NCBI RefSeq assembly: GCF_001307765.1
Contig: NZ_LKBA01000006.1
Coordinates: 1 to 64,000 of the forward strand
Direction: 5' to 3'
Source: Aliiroseovarius crassostreae
Lineage (GTDB): Bacteria; Pseudomonadota; Alphaproteobacteria; Rhodobacterales; Rhodobacteraceae
DNA: 64,000 nucleotides
Shown: positions 1 to 8,253 of the stretch, piece by piece
Layout: every line of letters begins with the position of its first letter
Numbering within the stretch: the stretch's first letter is position 1
The notes under the pieces: generated by a model
Databases searched by the model: none
What the model saw: the letters and a program-made list of their open reading frames with translations, nothing else
What the model was told of the DNA's origin: nothing
Program-made: the position numbers and the translations under genes

Positions 1-39
1 AACATGATTCACCATCCGGGATGGTTACGGCGGGGGGGT

Positions 40-1228
40 ATGATGCGCGGAACGGACGAGACGAGCGGGTCGCTGTTCAGCTATGTCGATCTTGAGGAGC
101 GCATCCCGCCGCGACACCCGCTGCGCAAGATCCGGCAGGTGGTGAATGACGCGCTTGCCAGCCTCGATGGCGAATTCGAAGTGCTTTACACGGATTTCGG
201 CCGCCCCTCGATCCCGCCGGAACGGCTGATCCGGGCGAGCTTGCTCCAGATCCTGTTCTCGATCCGCTCCGAACGGCAGTTGATGGAACAGATGGATTAC
301 AACCTGATGTTTCGCTGGTTTGTGGGCCTCGGGATCGACGATCCGGTATGGGTCCCCACGGTATTCACCAAGAACCGCGACCGGCTTCTGACCACGGAAA
401 TGTCGCGCAAGGTAATGGCGGCGATCCTGGCGCACCGCGAGGTCGCGCCGCTGCTGTCGGACGAACATTTCTCGGTCGATGGAACTTTGGTGAAAGCCTG
501 GGCGTCGATGAAAAGTTTCCAGCCCAAGGCTGAAGCCGCTCCGCCTGACGATGAAGGACCCGATGATCCTCCCGCCACTGAGACCACACCCGAGACCGAC
601 CCGATGCCCCGCAATTCTCACCGCCAGCGCAATGCCGAGGTCGACTTCAAGGGCGAGAAGCGCTCGAACGCGACGCATGCCTCGACCACCGATCCGGATG
701 CGCGCCTTTACAAGAAATCCCCCGGCACGGGTGCCATGCTGTGCTTCATGGGGCATACTCTGATGGAGAACCGCAACGGGCTGGTCGTGCAGGGTGATCT
801 GACCCAGGCCCCTCTCGGCAGATTGCTGCGCAATCGCCTGCCGGGCAATGGACGGTCATGCCGAGCGCAAGGCGGCACTGGACATGATCCATCGACATTC
901 CCCCGGATCAACCCGACAGCTGACGCTGGGTGCCGACAAGGGATATGACGCGGCCGGGTTCGTGTCCGACCTGCGCCAAGCCTGCGTCACGCCCCATGTC
1001 GCCCAGAAAACGAGATTTTCAGCAATCGATGGCCGAACCACCCGGCACGAGGGCTACGCTCTATCCCAGCAGCACCGAAAGAAGATCGAAGAGCCGTTCG
1101 GATGGGCCAAAACCGTCGGCGGCATGGCGCAGACCATGTATCGGGGCGTCGAACGCATCCGATCCCGCTTCATCCTGACCATGGCCGCCAACAACCTTGC
1201 CCCGCTGCCGAGGTTGCTGGCGGTATGA
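40..1228 (+). pseudogene. IS5 family transposase, frameshifted
   Basis: The N-terminal part (from ATG 40) holds the IS5-type DUF772-like region and the first catalytic Asp in FSVDGTLVKAW. The C-terminal part, readable from about 848 in another frame, holds the second Asp (GADKGYDAAGF) and the Glu (KKIEEPFGWAK). The reading frame changes at 811-850, where a 40-base palindromic insert separates GDLTQA from DGHAERKAALDM, two segments that would otherwise read on directly. The first frame then runs to a stop at 948. The catalytic residues are therefore split over two frames and no intact enzyme is expected unless the ribosome shifts frame, for which I see no slippery site. Confidence 0.85.
811..850. 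repeat. 40-bp palindromic insert inside the transposase
   Basis: The segment contains CGGCAG-ATTGC-TGC-GCAAT-CGC-CTGCCG, which folds into a near-perfect hairpin. Removing exactly these 40 bases joins the two transposase frames at a sensible protein junction. It therefore looks like a small mobile palindrome that landed in the gene rather than a random indel. Confidence 0.6.
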
Positions 1229-1343
1229 AGGGAAAGATGGCCCCAGAAGCGAGCCGTGGGCGCGCCGACAGACATGACACTTCAGTCGAACCGGACCTGA
1301 CGACGGGAAAGCGTTCCGGCTCAGCGACTATTTCAGCGACCTG

Positions 1344-1953
1344 TTAACGGGTCCGCCACCATCGGGTTCTTGTCGCTCACCCCGGCACAGAACTCATAGG
1401 ACAGTTCCTTGTGAAGCTGCGCCAGTGGGTTGCGCATTGCATTGGCGTGATTCTTCACAGCAATCTGCGCAAGCGCATCGGACTGATCACCGTATTTGTC
1501 AAAATAGGCCCGCGCAAATCCGGCAAAGACCTGCGGAAAGCTCATTCCCGCCTCTTCGGCCTGATAGGCCGCATGCCCCAAACCGCGCGCCACCTCGGCT
1601 GTGGGCAAGTGGGTCATCTTTTCCGCACCAATCACCAGGGCAATCTTGGCGCGCCCGCTTTCAATCGCATCGCGCGCGGCAAAGATCGCAGCTGCCCCGG
1701 ACGCACAGGCATTTTCAAGCCGCGTCGCGGGGGTGAAACGCAGATCATCATGGATGCCAAGCGCCAATGACGCCGCAAACCCATCCCCCACCATGCCCCC
1801 GTTGAAATGCCCAAGCCAGATGCCATCAACATCCCCAGGTGCCACGCCCGCATGGTCCAACGCTTCGCGCCCTGCACTGATGATCAATGCTTCAAGATCA
1901 AAATCCGCAAGTTTGCCAAATTTGGTATGGCCCCAACCCACAATTTGCACCAT
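1344..1953 (-). pseudogene. Thiolase (acetyl-CoA acetyltransferase family), 3' truncated by the IS
   Basis: The start is ATG at 1953. The protein begins MVQIVGWGHTKFGK and has the thiolase N-terminal fold with the nucleophile Cys in ENACASGAAA (about residue 86). Only about 200 of the roughly 390 residues normal for thiolases remain. The frame runs through NPMVADPL and ends a few codons inside the insertion sequence. The C-terminal domain with the catalytic His and second Cys is gone, so the product should be inactive. It is divergent from the PAS-LuxR gene, with about 106 bp between the starts. Confidence 0.85.
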
Positions 1954-2059
1954 GCTCCACTCCTGTCATTTGGCCTGTTCACGACAAAGAGTATCACGTT
2001 CCGGGGCAAGGTGGCGCAATCAGGTAGAAATACCCGCAAACCTCTGGCAGGATGGCGAA

Positions 2060-2602
2060 ATGACGCAAATGGACATCGCTTTCATGCATGCGCCAACCGG
2101 GCTGGCGCTGACCGAAAACCGCATCGTTCGCCGATGTAATCTGCGCTTTGCGGAGATGTTTGGCGCCGCTGTCGATGATTTTTCAGAGATGCCTCTGGAA
2201 CGGCTTTACCCCTCGCTCAAGGATTATGAAAAGGTCGCACGCGTTGGGGGGAACATCCTGCGCGAAACCGGGCGCTATGAAGATGAGCGCGTCATGCGGC
2301 GCCTGAACGGCGCATTGTTTTGGTGCCGGGTGCGTGGCACCTCCCTGACCCCTGAGGACCCCTTCAAACAAGGGGTGTGGAGCTTTGCCGACCTTTCCGC
2401 CGAACGGCCTGTGGTCGAATTGACCGCCCGAGAACGCGAGGTGGCCATCCTGACCTGCCAGGGCAAGACATCCAAGGAAATCGGGCTCGCCCTCGACCTC
2501 AGCTATCGTACTGTCGAGGCCCATCGCGCCCGGCTTTTACAAAAGTTCGGCGCTCGGAAATTGCCCGAACTTGTCGCGAAATTCTCTGGTATGCCCTTAT
2601 AA
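2060..2602 (+). CDS. PAS-LuxR type transcriptional regulator
   Basis: A 180-residue protein. Residues about 5-115 look like a PAS sensor domain (APTGLALTENRIVRRCN at its start, followed by a PAC-like stretch). Residues about 121-165 form a LuxR/NarL helix-turn-helix, including LTAREREVAIL, TSKEIGLALDLSYRTVEAHR and LLQKFGA. There is no receiver domain, so it probably senses a small ligand or redox state directly. ATG 2060 is chosen because the PAS domain begins right after it and no convincing upstream start exists in frame. It is divergent from the truncated thiolase gene and may have regulated it; the ligand cannot be read from the sequence. Confidence 0.85.
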   Translation: MTQMDIAFMHAPTGLALTENRIVRRCNLRFAEMFGAAVDDFSEMPLERLYPSLKDYEKVARVGGNILRETGRYEDERVMRRLNGALFWCRVRGTSLTPEDPFKQGVWSFADLSAERPVVELTAREREVAILTCQGKTSKEIGLALDLSYRTVEAHRARLLQKFGARKLPELVAKFSGMPL

Positions 2603-2661
2603 AATCGCGTAATTTTCACCCCTATTGCCAAGGCTATTTCCAGCCAGAAGGAGAGTGACTG

Positions 2662-3288
2662 GTGACACAGCCCCCGCAAACCCGGATCCAGAAACGCAAC
2701 CGCGCTGCCATCCTCAATGCCGCGCTGGATGTGTTTTCCGCACATGGGTTTCGCGGTGCCACGCTGGACCAGATTGCCAAGGCGGCCGGGCTTTCAAAAC
2801 CCAACCTGCTTTACTATTTTCCGTCAAAAGAAGCGGTGCATGGCGCGCTTCTGTCCCAATTGCTCGAAAACTGGCAAGAACCGCTGGAGGCGCTGGATCC
2901 GGAGGGGGACCCGGTAGAGGAACTGATCGCCTACGTGCTGCGCAAGCTTGAAATTGCCCGCGCCCTACCGCGCGAAAGTCGCCTTTTTGCAAATGAGATT
3001 ATTCAGGGCGCCCCCAGAATCCTTACGCAAATTCAGGGGCCTGTGCGTCATCTTGTGGATGAAAAGGCCAAGTTGATCGCCCTGTGGTGCAAACAGGGTC
3101 AACTGACGGATCTTGATCCGCATCACCTGATTTTTTCGATCTGGGCAACGACGCAGCATTATGCGGATTTCGATGTGCAGGTCCGTGGAATCCTTGCGCC
3201 CCAAGGCGACACCCATTTCGAAGATGCCGCCCGTTTTCTGGAACAAATGTATCGCGCAGCCCTGACCCCGCCCACGGCTGGGCAGTGA
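2662..3288 (+). CDS. TetR family regulator, RutR-like
   Basis: A 208-residue repressor. The N-terminal TetR DNA-binding domain (residues about 10-60) includes ILNAALDVFSAHGF and GLSKPNLLYYFPSKEAV. The C-terminal half matches the RutR/YcdC ligand domain by eye: SRLFANEIIQGAP, DEKAKLIALW and HLIFSIWATTQHYADF are all RutR-like. RutR in E. coli senses uracil or thymine and controls pyrimidine degradation. No rut genes are near, so the regulated target here is unknown. The start is GTG 2662, with AAGGAGAG seven bases upstream. Product family is sure; the uracil ligand is an inference. Confidence 0.85.
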   Translation: MTQPPQTRIQKRNRAAILNAALDVFSAHGFRGATLDQIAKAAGLSKPNLLYYFPSKEAVHGALLSQLLENWQEPLEALDPEGDPVEELIAYVLRKLEIARALPRESRLFANEIIQGAPRILTQIQGPVRHLVDEKAKLIALWCKQGQLTDLDPHHLIFSIWATTQHYADFDVQVRGILAPQGDTHFEDAARFLEQMYRAALTPPTAGQ

Positions 3289-3301
3289 ACCTCCCGCTTA
3301 T

Positions 3302-3425
3302 CTAAAGCGCTTCCCGTTATCGTTGGATCACAGCAAGAACTGGAAACACCCACCATCCCTAATTTGATACGCGGCATTTCCCCATCACGCCGTTTTAACG
3401 TGATATGGAAACGCTTTAAGATAAC
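3302..3425. repeat. Inverted pair resembling the GCGTTTCG palindrome ends
   Basis: TAAAGCGCTTCCC near 3302-3314 and GGAAACGCTTTA near 3408-3419 are inverted to each other with about 90 bases between. The outer ends resemble the TAAAGCGTTTCG ends of the palindromic family at 4144, 33552, 36216 and 36281, but the interior does not fold well. It lies between the TetR gene and the unknown gene at 3532 and may be a degenerate member or a regulatory site. Confidence 0.35.
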
Positions 3426-3531
3426 GCTTATTAACCAGAAGTTCAGATTTCTCTGGAGAGTTAACTTTTGAGCAAGACATCCATCTCTAATCTTTTAGCA
3501 AGTGGGGGCTTCGTGAGAAACGGAGCAGAAA

Positions 3532-4107
3532 ATGGATATTTCGGCACCATCACCGATCAGTGCGCAAGCCACGCTCGCAGCACATGCGCCGGTGCGCGAA
3601 CCGCCAGCCGTCGCTCAGGTTGATCCCAGCCCGGCCAGCGATGGAACACGTATGGACTCCAACACCGCCAATGGTGAGGGTCGCTCAGATCTGGCCCAGG
3701 ACGCGCGCAAAAGGCTGGCGCATCAGGAACGGCTGGAAGACCCAAAGACGCCAACAGGTCCACCGCCGACCTTTCAGATCACTTTGCTTGAGGTGGAACA
3801 GGATCTGCACAATATCCTTGCACGCCTAGAAATGGCCCGCTCAAAAGAACGCGATGCGGACGGGGTGCGCCCTGATGTTTCTCAGGATACAGCTCAGGCG
3901 TCCTCGGAGCTTCAAAACAGGGCACCCAATGAGGTAAGGGATGTTCCGTCTTCCCAATCCCAACAATTGGACGCACATGAGACCAATAGATCGGCCCCGA
4001 CGCGCGCTATTTCCATGGTTGAGCCGGAACAACTGCCAGCCCAGACCTCGCAACAGGCTGCCACGCTGACCAGAGCCCCGACCACAAATGATGGCATGCC
4101 AGTTTGA
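3532..4107 (+). CDS. Hypothetical protein, disordered, Pro/Ala/Gln-rich
   Basis: A 191-residue protein that I do not recognise. It is hydrophilic and of low complexity, without a signal peptide or membrane segment. Only the middle (about residues 57-105), with TGPPPTFQITLLEVEQDL followed by a short predicted helix containing ILARLEMARSKE, looks structured. The rest is rich in Pro, Ala, Gln, Thr and Ser. GGAGCAGAAA directly before ATG 3532 is a good ribosome-binding site, which argues for a real gene. The composition is reminiscent of hook-length or secreted low-complexity proteins, but no family motif supports such an assignment. Confidence 0.65.
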   Translation: MDISAPSPISAQATLAAHAPVREPPAVAQVDPSPASDGTRMDSNTANGEGRSDLAQDARKRLAHQERLEDPKTPTGPPPTFQITLLEVEQDLHNILARLEMARSKERDADGVRPDVSQDTAQASSELQNRAPNEVRDVPSSQSQQLDAHETNRSAPTRAISMVEPEQLPAQTSQQAATLTRAPTTNDGMPV

Positions 4108-4143
4108 GGCGCCGGTCGCCATCATCACGATTGAGAAATCCCC

Positions 4144-4199
4144 GAAACGTTTTGACTTTCACCCTGAGGCAGGGAAAAAGCGAAACGCCGCAAGAGATA
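4144..4199 (+). repeat. GCGTTTCG palindromic element, copy A
   Basis: It begins GAAACGTTTTGACTTT, passes through a CCC-TGAGGCA-GGG tip and ends AAAGCGAAACGCC, followed by GCAAGAGATA. The arms are imperfect. The tip fits the TGARRCA loop shared with the copies at 33552 and 36216. The 3' flank CGCCGCAAGRGRTA is also shared with copy B. It lies between the unknown gene and accB. Confidence 0.65.
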
Positions 4200-4283
4200 C
4201 CCATGCTCGTGGGGGCGCGCAGAATAAACATATGTTTTAAGTGCCCCCCGAAACGCCTTAATCGGCCCGTTTCACACGCAATG

Positions 4284-4322
4284 ACCCCGCCAAAATTCAA
4301 TTTTGGTGGGGTTCGCGCTTTT
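4284..4322 (+). terminator. Hairpin, probable terminator of the 3532 gene
   Basis: ACCCCGCCAAAATT (4284-4297) and AATTTTGGTGGGGT (4299-4312) are inverted, with one G-T pair and a single base between. TTTT follows at 4319-4322. The almost loop-free palindrome could instead be an operator in front of accB. Confidence 0.45.
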
Positions 4323-4402
4323 CTCCCCCTACGTCACGCTCTATATGTAGGCAGATAGTGATGACCCGCCCCAACGCGGGCACGGAAATAAGGCGAGGAC
4401 CC

Positions 4403-4900
4403 ATGTCCAAGAAAAACCACGAAACCGATGTGGCCTTTATCGAAGCTCTGGCCAAGCTGCTTCAGGAAAACGACCTGACGGAGCTGGAAGTCATGCGCGA
4501 TTACGGCGAAAACGACAGCCTGAATGTGCGCGTCAGCCGCGCCAAAGAAGTGATCACCCAGATGGCGCCTGCTGTCGCGGCCGCGCCTGCTCCTGCAGCT
4601 GCAGCCCCTGCCGCGGCTCCCGCCGCAACCGAGGCACCGGCCGTTTCGGACGATCCCGCAAACCATCCCGGCGCGGTTCCTTCGCCCATGGTCGGCACCG
4701 CCTATCTGCAACCTGAACCGGGTGCCCCTTCCTTTGTCAGCGTTGGCGACACCGTGTCGGAAGGCCAGACCGTGCTGATCGTCGAAGCCATGAAAACCAT
4801 GAACCAGATCCCTGCCCCGCGTGCGGGCAAAGTGAAACGGATCCTGGTCGAGGACGGCGCTCCGGTAGAATTCGGCGCCCCCCTCATGATTATTGAATAA
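4403..4900 (+). CDS. accB: Biotin carboxyl carrier protein of acetyl-CoA carboxylase
   Basis: A 165-residue carrier that holds biotin and moves the carboxyl group between biotin carboxylase and the carboxyltransferase, the first committed step of fatty acid synthesis. The N-terminal part (1-55) is followed by an Ala/Pro-rich flexible linker (56-82) and a biotinyl domain whose biotinylated lysine is K131 in [10 protein letters not shown]. The start is ATG 4403 after AGGCGAGG; the longer in-frame extension upstream is not family-like. accC follows ten bases after the stop, so the two are surely cotranscribed. Confidence 0.97.
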   Translation: MSKKNHETDVAFIEALAKLLQENDLTELEVMRDYGENDSLNVRVSRAKEVITQMAPAVAAAPAPAAAAPAAAPAATEAPAVSDDPANHPGAVPSPMVGTAYLQPEPGAPSFVSVGDTVSEGQTVLIVEAMKTMNQIPAPRAGKVKRILVEDGAPVEFGAPLMIIE

Positions 4901-4910
4901 GGGGCGGATC

Positions 4911-6263
4911 ATGGCCCAATTCGATAAAATCCTGATCGCCAACCGCGGCGAGATCGCGCTTCGCGTGATCCGTGCGGCCCGCGAAATGGGCATCAAGACC
5001 GTCGCCGTGCATTCCACGGCTGACGTCGATGCCATGCATGTGCGGATGGCCGATGAAAGCGTCTGCATCGGCCCACCGCCGGGCACCGACAGCTATCTCT
5101 CGATCCCGGCCATTATCGCGGCCTGCGAAATCACCGGCGCACAGGCCGTGCATCCAGGCTATGGTTTCCTGTCGGAAAATGCCAATTTCGTGCAATGTCT
5201 GGAAGACCACGAGATCACCTTTATTGGCCCCTCGGCCAAACATATCCGCATGATGGGCGACAAAATCACCGCCAAGGAAACAGCGATCAAGCTGGGCATC
5301 CCGGTGGTTCCCGGTTCAGACGGTGGCGTCCCGGACATTGAAACCGCTCGCAAAGTGGCGGCGGATATGGGGTATCCGGTGATCATCAAGGCCACTGCTG
5401 GTGGCGGCGGCCGCGGCATGAAAGTGGCTGAAACCGAAGCCGATATCGAAATGGCCTTCTCGACTGCCCGTTCAGAGGCCAAAAGCGCCTTTGGCAATGA
5501 CGAGGTTTACATGGAGAAATACCTCCAGAAACCGCGTCACATCGAGGTGCAGGTCTTTGGCGACGGCCAAGGCGGTGGGGTGCATCTGGCTGAACGTGAC
5601 TGCTCGTTGCAGCGACGTCACCAGAAAGTGTTCGAGGAGGCCCCCGGCCCCTGCATCACCCCGGAAGACCGCACACGTATCGGGTCGATCTGTGCCAATG
5701 CCATTGCCGAAATGGGCTATTCCGGCGCCGGCACAATCGAATTCCTCTATGAAGATGGCGAGTTTTATTTCATCGAAATGAACACCCGCCTGCAGGTGGA
5801 ACACCCGGTGACCGAGGCCATTTTCGGCGTTGACCTTGTGCGTGAACAGATTCGCGTTGCCGAGGGGATGAAACTCTCCTTCGGACAGGACGAGCTTGAG
5901 GTAAACGGGCACGCCATCGAAGTGCGCCTGAATGCGGAGCGTCTGCCCAACTTCACCCCCAGCCCGGGCAAAATCACCCAGTATCATGCTCCGGGTGGCC
6001 TTGGGGTGCGCATGGATTCTGCGCTTTATGATGGCTACTCGATCCCGCCCTATTACGACTCGCTGATTGGCAAGCTGATCGTTCATGGCCGCGACCGGAC
6101 CGAAGCTCTGTCGCGCCTGCATCGCGCCTTGGGAGAGCTGGTGATTGACGGCATCGACACAACCGTGCCGCTGTTCCACGCCCTGCTGGAAGAGGCCGAC
6201 ATTCATTCCGGGGAATACAACATTCACTGGCTTGAACGCTGGCTTGACGAAAACATGGGGTAA
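4911..6263 (+). CDS. accC: Biotin carboxylase subunit of acetyl-CoA carboxylase
   Basis: A 450-residue ATP-dependent carboxylase that carboxylates the biotin of AccB. It has the biotin carboxylase N-terminal domain ([17 protein letters not shown]), the ATP-grasp domain with the glycine-rich loop [11 protein letters not shown], the metal/ATP site [16 protein letters not shown], and the C-terminal domain with [10 protein letters not shown]. The length is normal for the family. ATG 4911 is chosen over a TTG at 4893 because it gives the standard N-terminus. It is second in the accB-accC-aat run. Confidence 0.97.
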   Translation: MAQFDKILIANRGEIALRVIRAAREMGIKTVAVHSTADVDAMHVRMADESVCIGPPPGTDSYLSIPAIIAACEITGAQAVHPGYGFLSENANFVQCLEDHEITFIGPSAKHIRMMGDKITAKETAIKLGIPVVPGSDGGVPDIETARKVAADMGYPVIIKATAGGGGRGMKVAETEADIEMAFSTARSEAKSAFGNDEVYMEKYLQKPRHIEVQVFGDGQGGGVHLAERDCSLQRRHQKVFEEAPGPCITPEDRTRIGSICANAIAEMGYSGAGTIEFLYEDGEFYFIEMNTRLQVEHPVTEAIFGVDLVREQIRVAEGMKLSFGQDELEVNGHAIEVRLNAERLPNFTPSPGKITQYHAPGGLGVRMDSALYDGYSIPPYYDSLIGKLIVHGRDRTEALSRLHRALGELVIDGIDTTVPLFHALLEEADIHSGEYNIHWLERWLDENMG

Positions 6264-6268
6264 GGGCT

Positions 6269-6910
6269 TTGGCCCCTCCCCCACTCACCGCTGAATTATT
6301 GTTGCGCGCCTACGCAATGGGCGTGTTTCCAATGGCAGAAAGCCGGGACGACCCAGAGATTTTCTGGGTCGACCCGAGCGAGCGCGGTATCTTTCCGAAC
6401 GGCGGCTTTCACCTTTCGCGATCCCTCCGCCGCACCATCCAAAAATCACCACTGACCGTGACCCTGAACCGGGATTTCGCGGGCGTCGTGAAGGGCTGCG
6501 CAGATCGCGATGAAACCTGGATCAACGACGAGATTTTTGCGCTCTATTGTGACTTGCATCAGATGGGGCATGCCCATTCCCTTGAACTCTGGGATGGCCA
6601 TACGCTGGCGGGGGGCGTCTATGGCGTCACTCTGGGGGCTGCCTTTTTTGGTGAAAGCATGTTTTCGCGCCGCCGGGACGCATCAAAAATTGCCCTCGCC
6701 TACCTGACCAGGCATCTGGAAGATTGCGGATTCAAGCTCTTTGATACGCAGTTCCTGACGCCACATCTGGCCAGCCTCGGAGCGATCGAAATCCCGCGCG
6801 CCGACTATCATGAGCGTTTGTCGAAAGCCCTTGGAAGCCGGGCAAGCCTGACGTCCCGCCCATTACCGGACGCTTATTCGGTGGTGCAGCGCAGCACCCA
6901 GACATCATAG
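6269..6910 (+). CDS. aat: Leucyl/phenylalanyl-tRNA-protein transferase
   Basis: A 213-residue cytosolic enzyme that adds Leu or Phe from aminoacyl-tRNA to proteins beginning with Lys or Arg, marking them for ClpAP/ClpS degradation. Family features include LTAELLLRAYAMGVFPMAE at the start, FWVDPSERGIFP, ETWINDEIFALYCDLH and GAAFFGESMFSRRRDASK. The only start that includes the conserved N-terminus is TTG 6269, five bases after the accC stop, which suggests translational coupling. The 3' end overlaps the opposite-strand DUF2155 gene by 37 bases. Confidence 0.95.
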   Translation: MAPPPLTAELLLRAYAMGVFPMAESRDDPEIFWVDPSERGIFPNGGFHLSRSLRRTIQKSPLTVTLNRDFAGVVKGCADRDETWINDEIFALYCDLHQMGHAHSLELWDGHTLAGGVYGVTLGAAFFGESMFSRRRDASKIALAYLTRHLEDCGFKLFDTQFLTPHLASLGAIEIPRADYHERLSKALGSRASLTSRPLPDAYSVVQRSTQTS

Positions 6911-7233
6911 CGCGGATGATCCAGGCCGTTCAGCCCGGGGCTTGAGGAAATCATCCAGCCCTCAAAGGCGGTCTTCTCTGAATTTCCATCCCGCACAACC
7001 AACCAGGCGAAAGCATCACCTGACGGGTTGTCGGTCGGATAGCGGCATTCCCCCAGGGTGATCTGCAATTTGCCAAGCAGAACTGTTTCACCGGCGTTCA
7101 GTGAAAAATCCTCGTAGCTGCCAGAAATCTTATCCAGACCGCGCAGCATGGCACCAGGTGCCTTTGCCGTCTGGGCTGTTGCCGCCAGCGGGGCCAGCAG
7201 GGCAATTGCACTGACAAATGCGCGAAAGATCAC
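6874..7233 (-). CDS. DUF2155 domain protein, exported
   Basis: A 119-residue protein with a cleavable signal peptide (MIFRAFVSAIALLAPLAATAQ, cleavage near residue 21) followed by the DUF2155 domain. That domain spans GAMLRGLDKISG to FEGWMISSSPGLNGLDHPRYDVWVL and has two cysteines. It is periplasmic and of unknown function. It starts within the last four bases of mlaD (ATGA overlap), so it is translationally coupled to the envelope lipid transport gene. The link suggests a role at the outer membrane, but that is only inference. Confidence 0.9.
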   Translation of the reverse strand: MIFRAFVSAIALLAPLAATAQTAKAPGAMLRGLDKISGSYEDFSLNAGETVLLGKLQITLGECRYPTDNPSGDAFAWLVVRDGNSEKTAFEGWMISSSPGLNGLDHPRYDVWVLRCTTE

Positions 7234-7685
7234 TTCTCCCCTCCACCATCGGAGACGAATTTCATCAAAAGCTGGACCAGGCTGACCGCCCCCTGCGTAT
7301 CTTCAATCTCCGCACCTGGCTCAAGATTGAACGGAGAGCCCCCCGGCAGAAGTTCCACATAGGAGCCCCCCAGCAGGCCTTCGGACGAAATGATGACAGC
7401 CGTGTCTTCGGGAAGCGCCACATCAGATTGCACGGAAAACGCCGCTTCGGCCCGGAAAGTTTTCGGGTTCAGCGAAATACCCGTGATCTGCCCTACTTTC
7501 ACACCAGCAAGGCGCACATCCGTGCCAATCGAAATCCCGTCAGCAGATCGGAAAGAGGCGGAATAACTGTCGAGGTGGCTGCTACCGGAAATTCCGACAA
7601 TTTGCCCCGCATAGACCAAAAAGGCCACGGCGGCTGCCAGAACGACGCCGCCGGTGATTACTTCGGTGGTGTGGGATTGGCTCAT
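7230..7685 (-). CDS. mlaD: Lipid asymmetry maintenance protein MlaD
   Basis: A 151-residue inner-membrane-anchored MCE protein that forms the lipid-binding ring of the Mla phospholipid transporter. One N-terminal membrane segment (about residues 10-30, VITGGVVLAAAVAFLVYAGQ) is followed by the MCE domain with the characteristic ADGISIGTDVRLAGVKVGQI and SEGLLGGSYVEL. The length is typical. The permease and ATPase genes mlaE and mlaF are not adjacent. It is cotranscribed with NDUFA12 upstream and DUF2155 downstream. Confidence 0.95.
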   Translation of the reverse strand: MSQSHTTEVITGGVVLAAAVAFLVYAGQIVGISGSSHLDSYSASFRSADGISIGTDVRLAGVKVGQITGISLNPKTFRAEAAFSVQSDVALPEDTAVIISSEGLLGGSYVELLPGGSPFNLEPGAEIEDTQGAVSLVQLLMKFVSDGGGEK

Positions 7686-7717
7686 CTCGCCCCCGTTTCT
7701 GTCTGCGATAGCGCGGG

Positions 7718-8089
7718 TTATTCCGGCTGCCAGGCCTCATAATCGCGACGTTCAGCCGGTTGTGCCTGACGCAGCGATCCAGCCGGTGCATAGGCGGCCG
7801 GCGACCCGGTCAGGTTGTCCTGATGGGGTTTTTCCCAGCCTTTATGCTCAAGCGGTGCCTCGGACGGGCAGTTATCAAAGGTGCGGTGCAGCCAGCCGTG
7901 CCAATCCGGGCTTACGCGGCTTGCCTCAGGTTCCCCTTTGAAGATCACCCAGCGGCGGCTGTCATCCTTGTTGCGGTAAAACACATTCCCCTGCTCATCT
8001 TCCCCCACCTTGACGCCTTTGCGCCGGGTAAAGAGCCAGGTGCCGATGGTTTCGCCGTGATACCAGGTCAGAAGGGACAGTAGCCGCAT
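7718..8089 (-). CDS. NADH:ubiquinone oxidoreductase subunit NDUFA12
   Basis: A 123-residue accessory subunit of respiratory complex I, found in mitochondria and alphaproteobacteria. The family pattern is clear: [43 protein letters not shown] and [14 protein letters not shown]. It sits on the peripheral arm. It is first in a minus-strand run with mlaD and the DUF2155 gene, away from the main nuo genes, as is common in this group. Confidence 0.95.
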   Translation of the reverse strand: MRLLSLLTWYHGETIGTWLFTRRKGVKVGEDEQGNVFYRNKDDSRRWVIFKGEPEASRVSPDWHGWLHRTFDNCPSEAPLEHKGWEKPHQDNLTGSPAAYAPAGSLRQAQPAERRDYEAWQPE

Positions 8090-8201
8090 GTCAATCTCCG
8101 CTTTCTCTCAACCTCATATGGCGCAAAGACGTGCAAAGGTCCAGTGCTTTGCTTTGATTTGACTGGCTCTGCGCTGTTTTCCCCTCACCTGATCCCTGCA
8201 A

Positions 8202-8231
8202 CGCAAAAGCCACCCTGCAAAGGGTGGCTTT
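8202..8231 (-). terminator. Rho-independent terminator of clpX
   Basis: AAAGCCACCCT (8206-8216) pairs perfectly with AGGGTGGCTTT (8221-8231) around a four-base loop. On the minus strand the right arm ends in TTTT. It lies just after the clpX stop. Confidence 0.85.
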
Positions 8232-8253
8232 CATATTGGCTCTCAGGGGCTTG

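Larger units (their letters stand above)
1..1343 (+). mobile_element. IS5-type insertion sequence, left end outside window
   Basis: The element carries a transposase with IS5-type DDE motifs. The right end is placed near 1343 because the sequence up to there (TCAGCGACTATTTCAGCGACCTG, an end-like sequence with two TCAGCGAC units at 1321-1328 and 1333-1340) gives way abruptly to thiolase coding sequence on the other strand. A TTAA at 1344-1347 could be part of a target duplication. The left inverted repeat is not seen, so the element begins before base 1. The broken transposase suggests it cannot move by itself. Confidence 0.75.
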
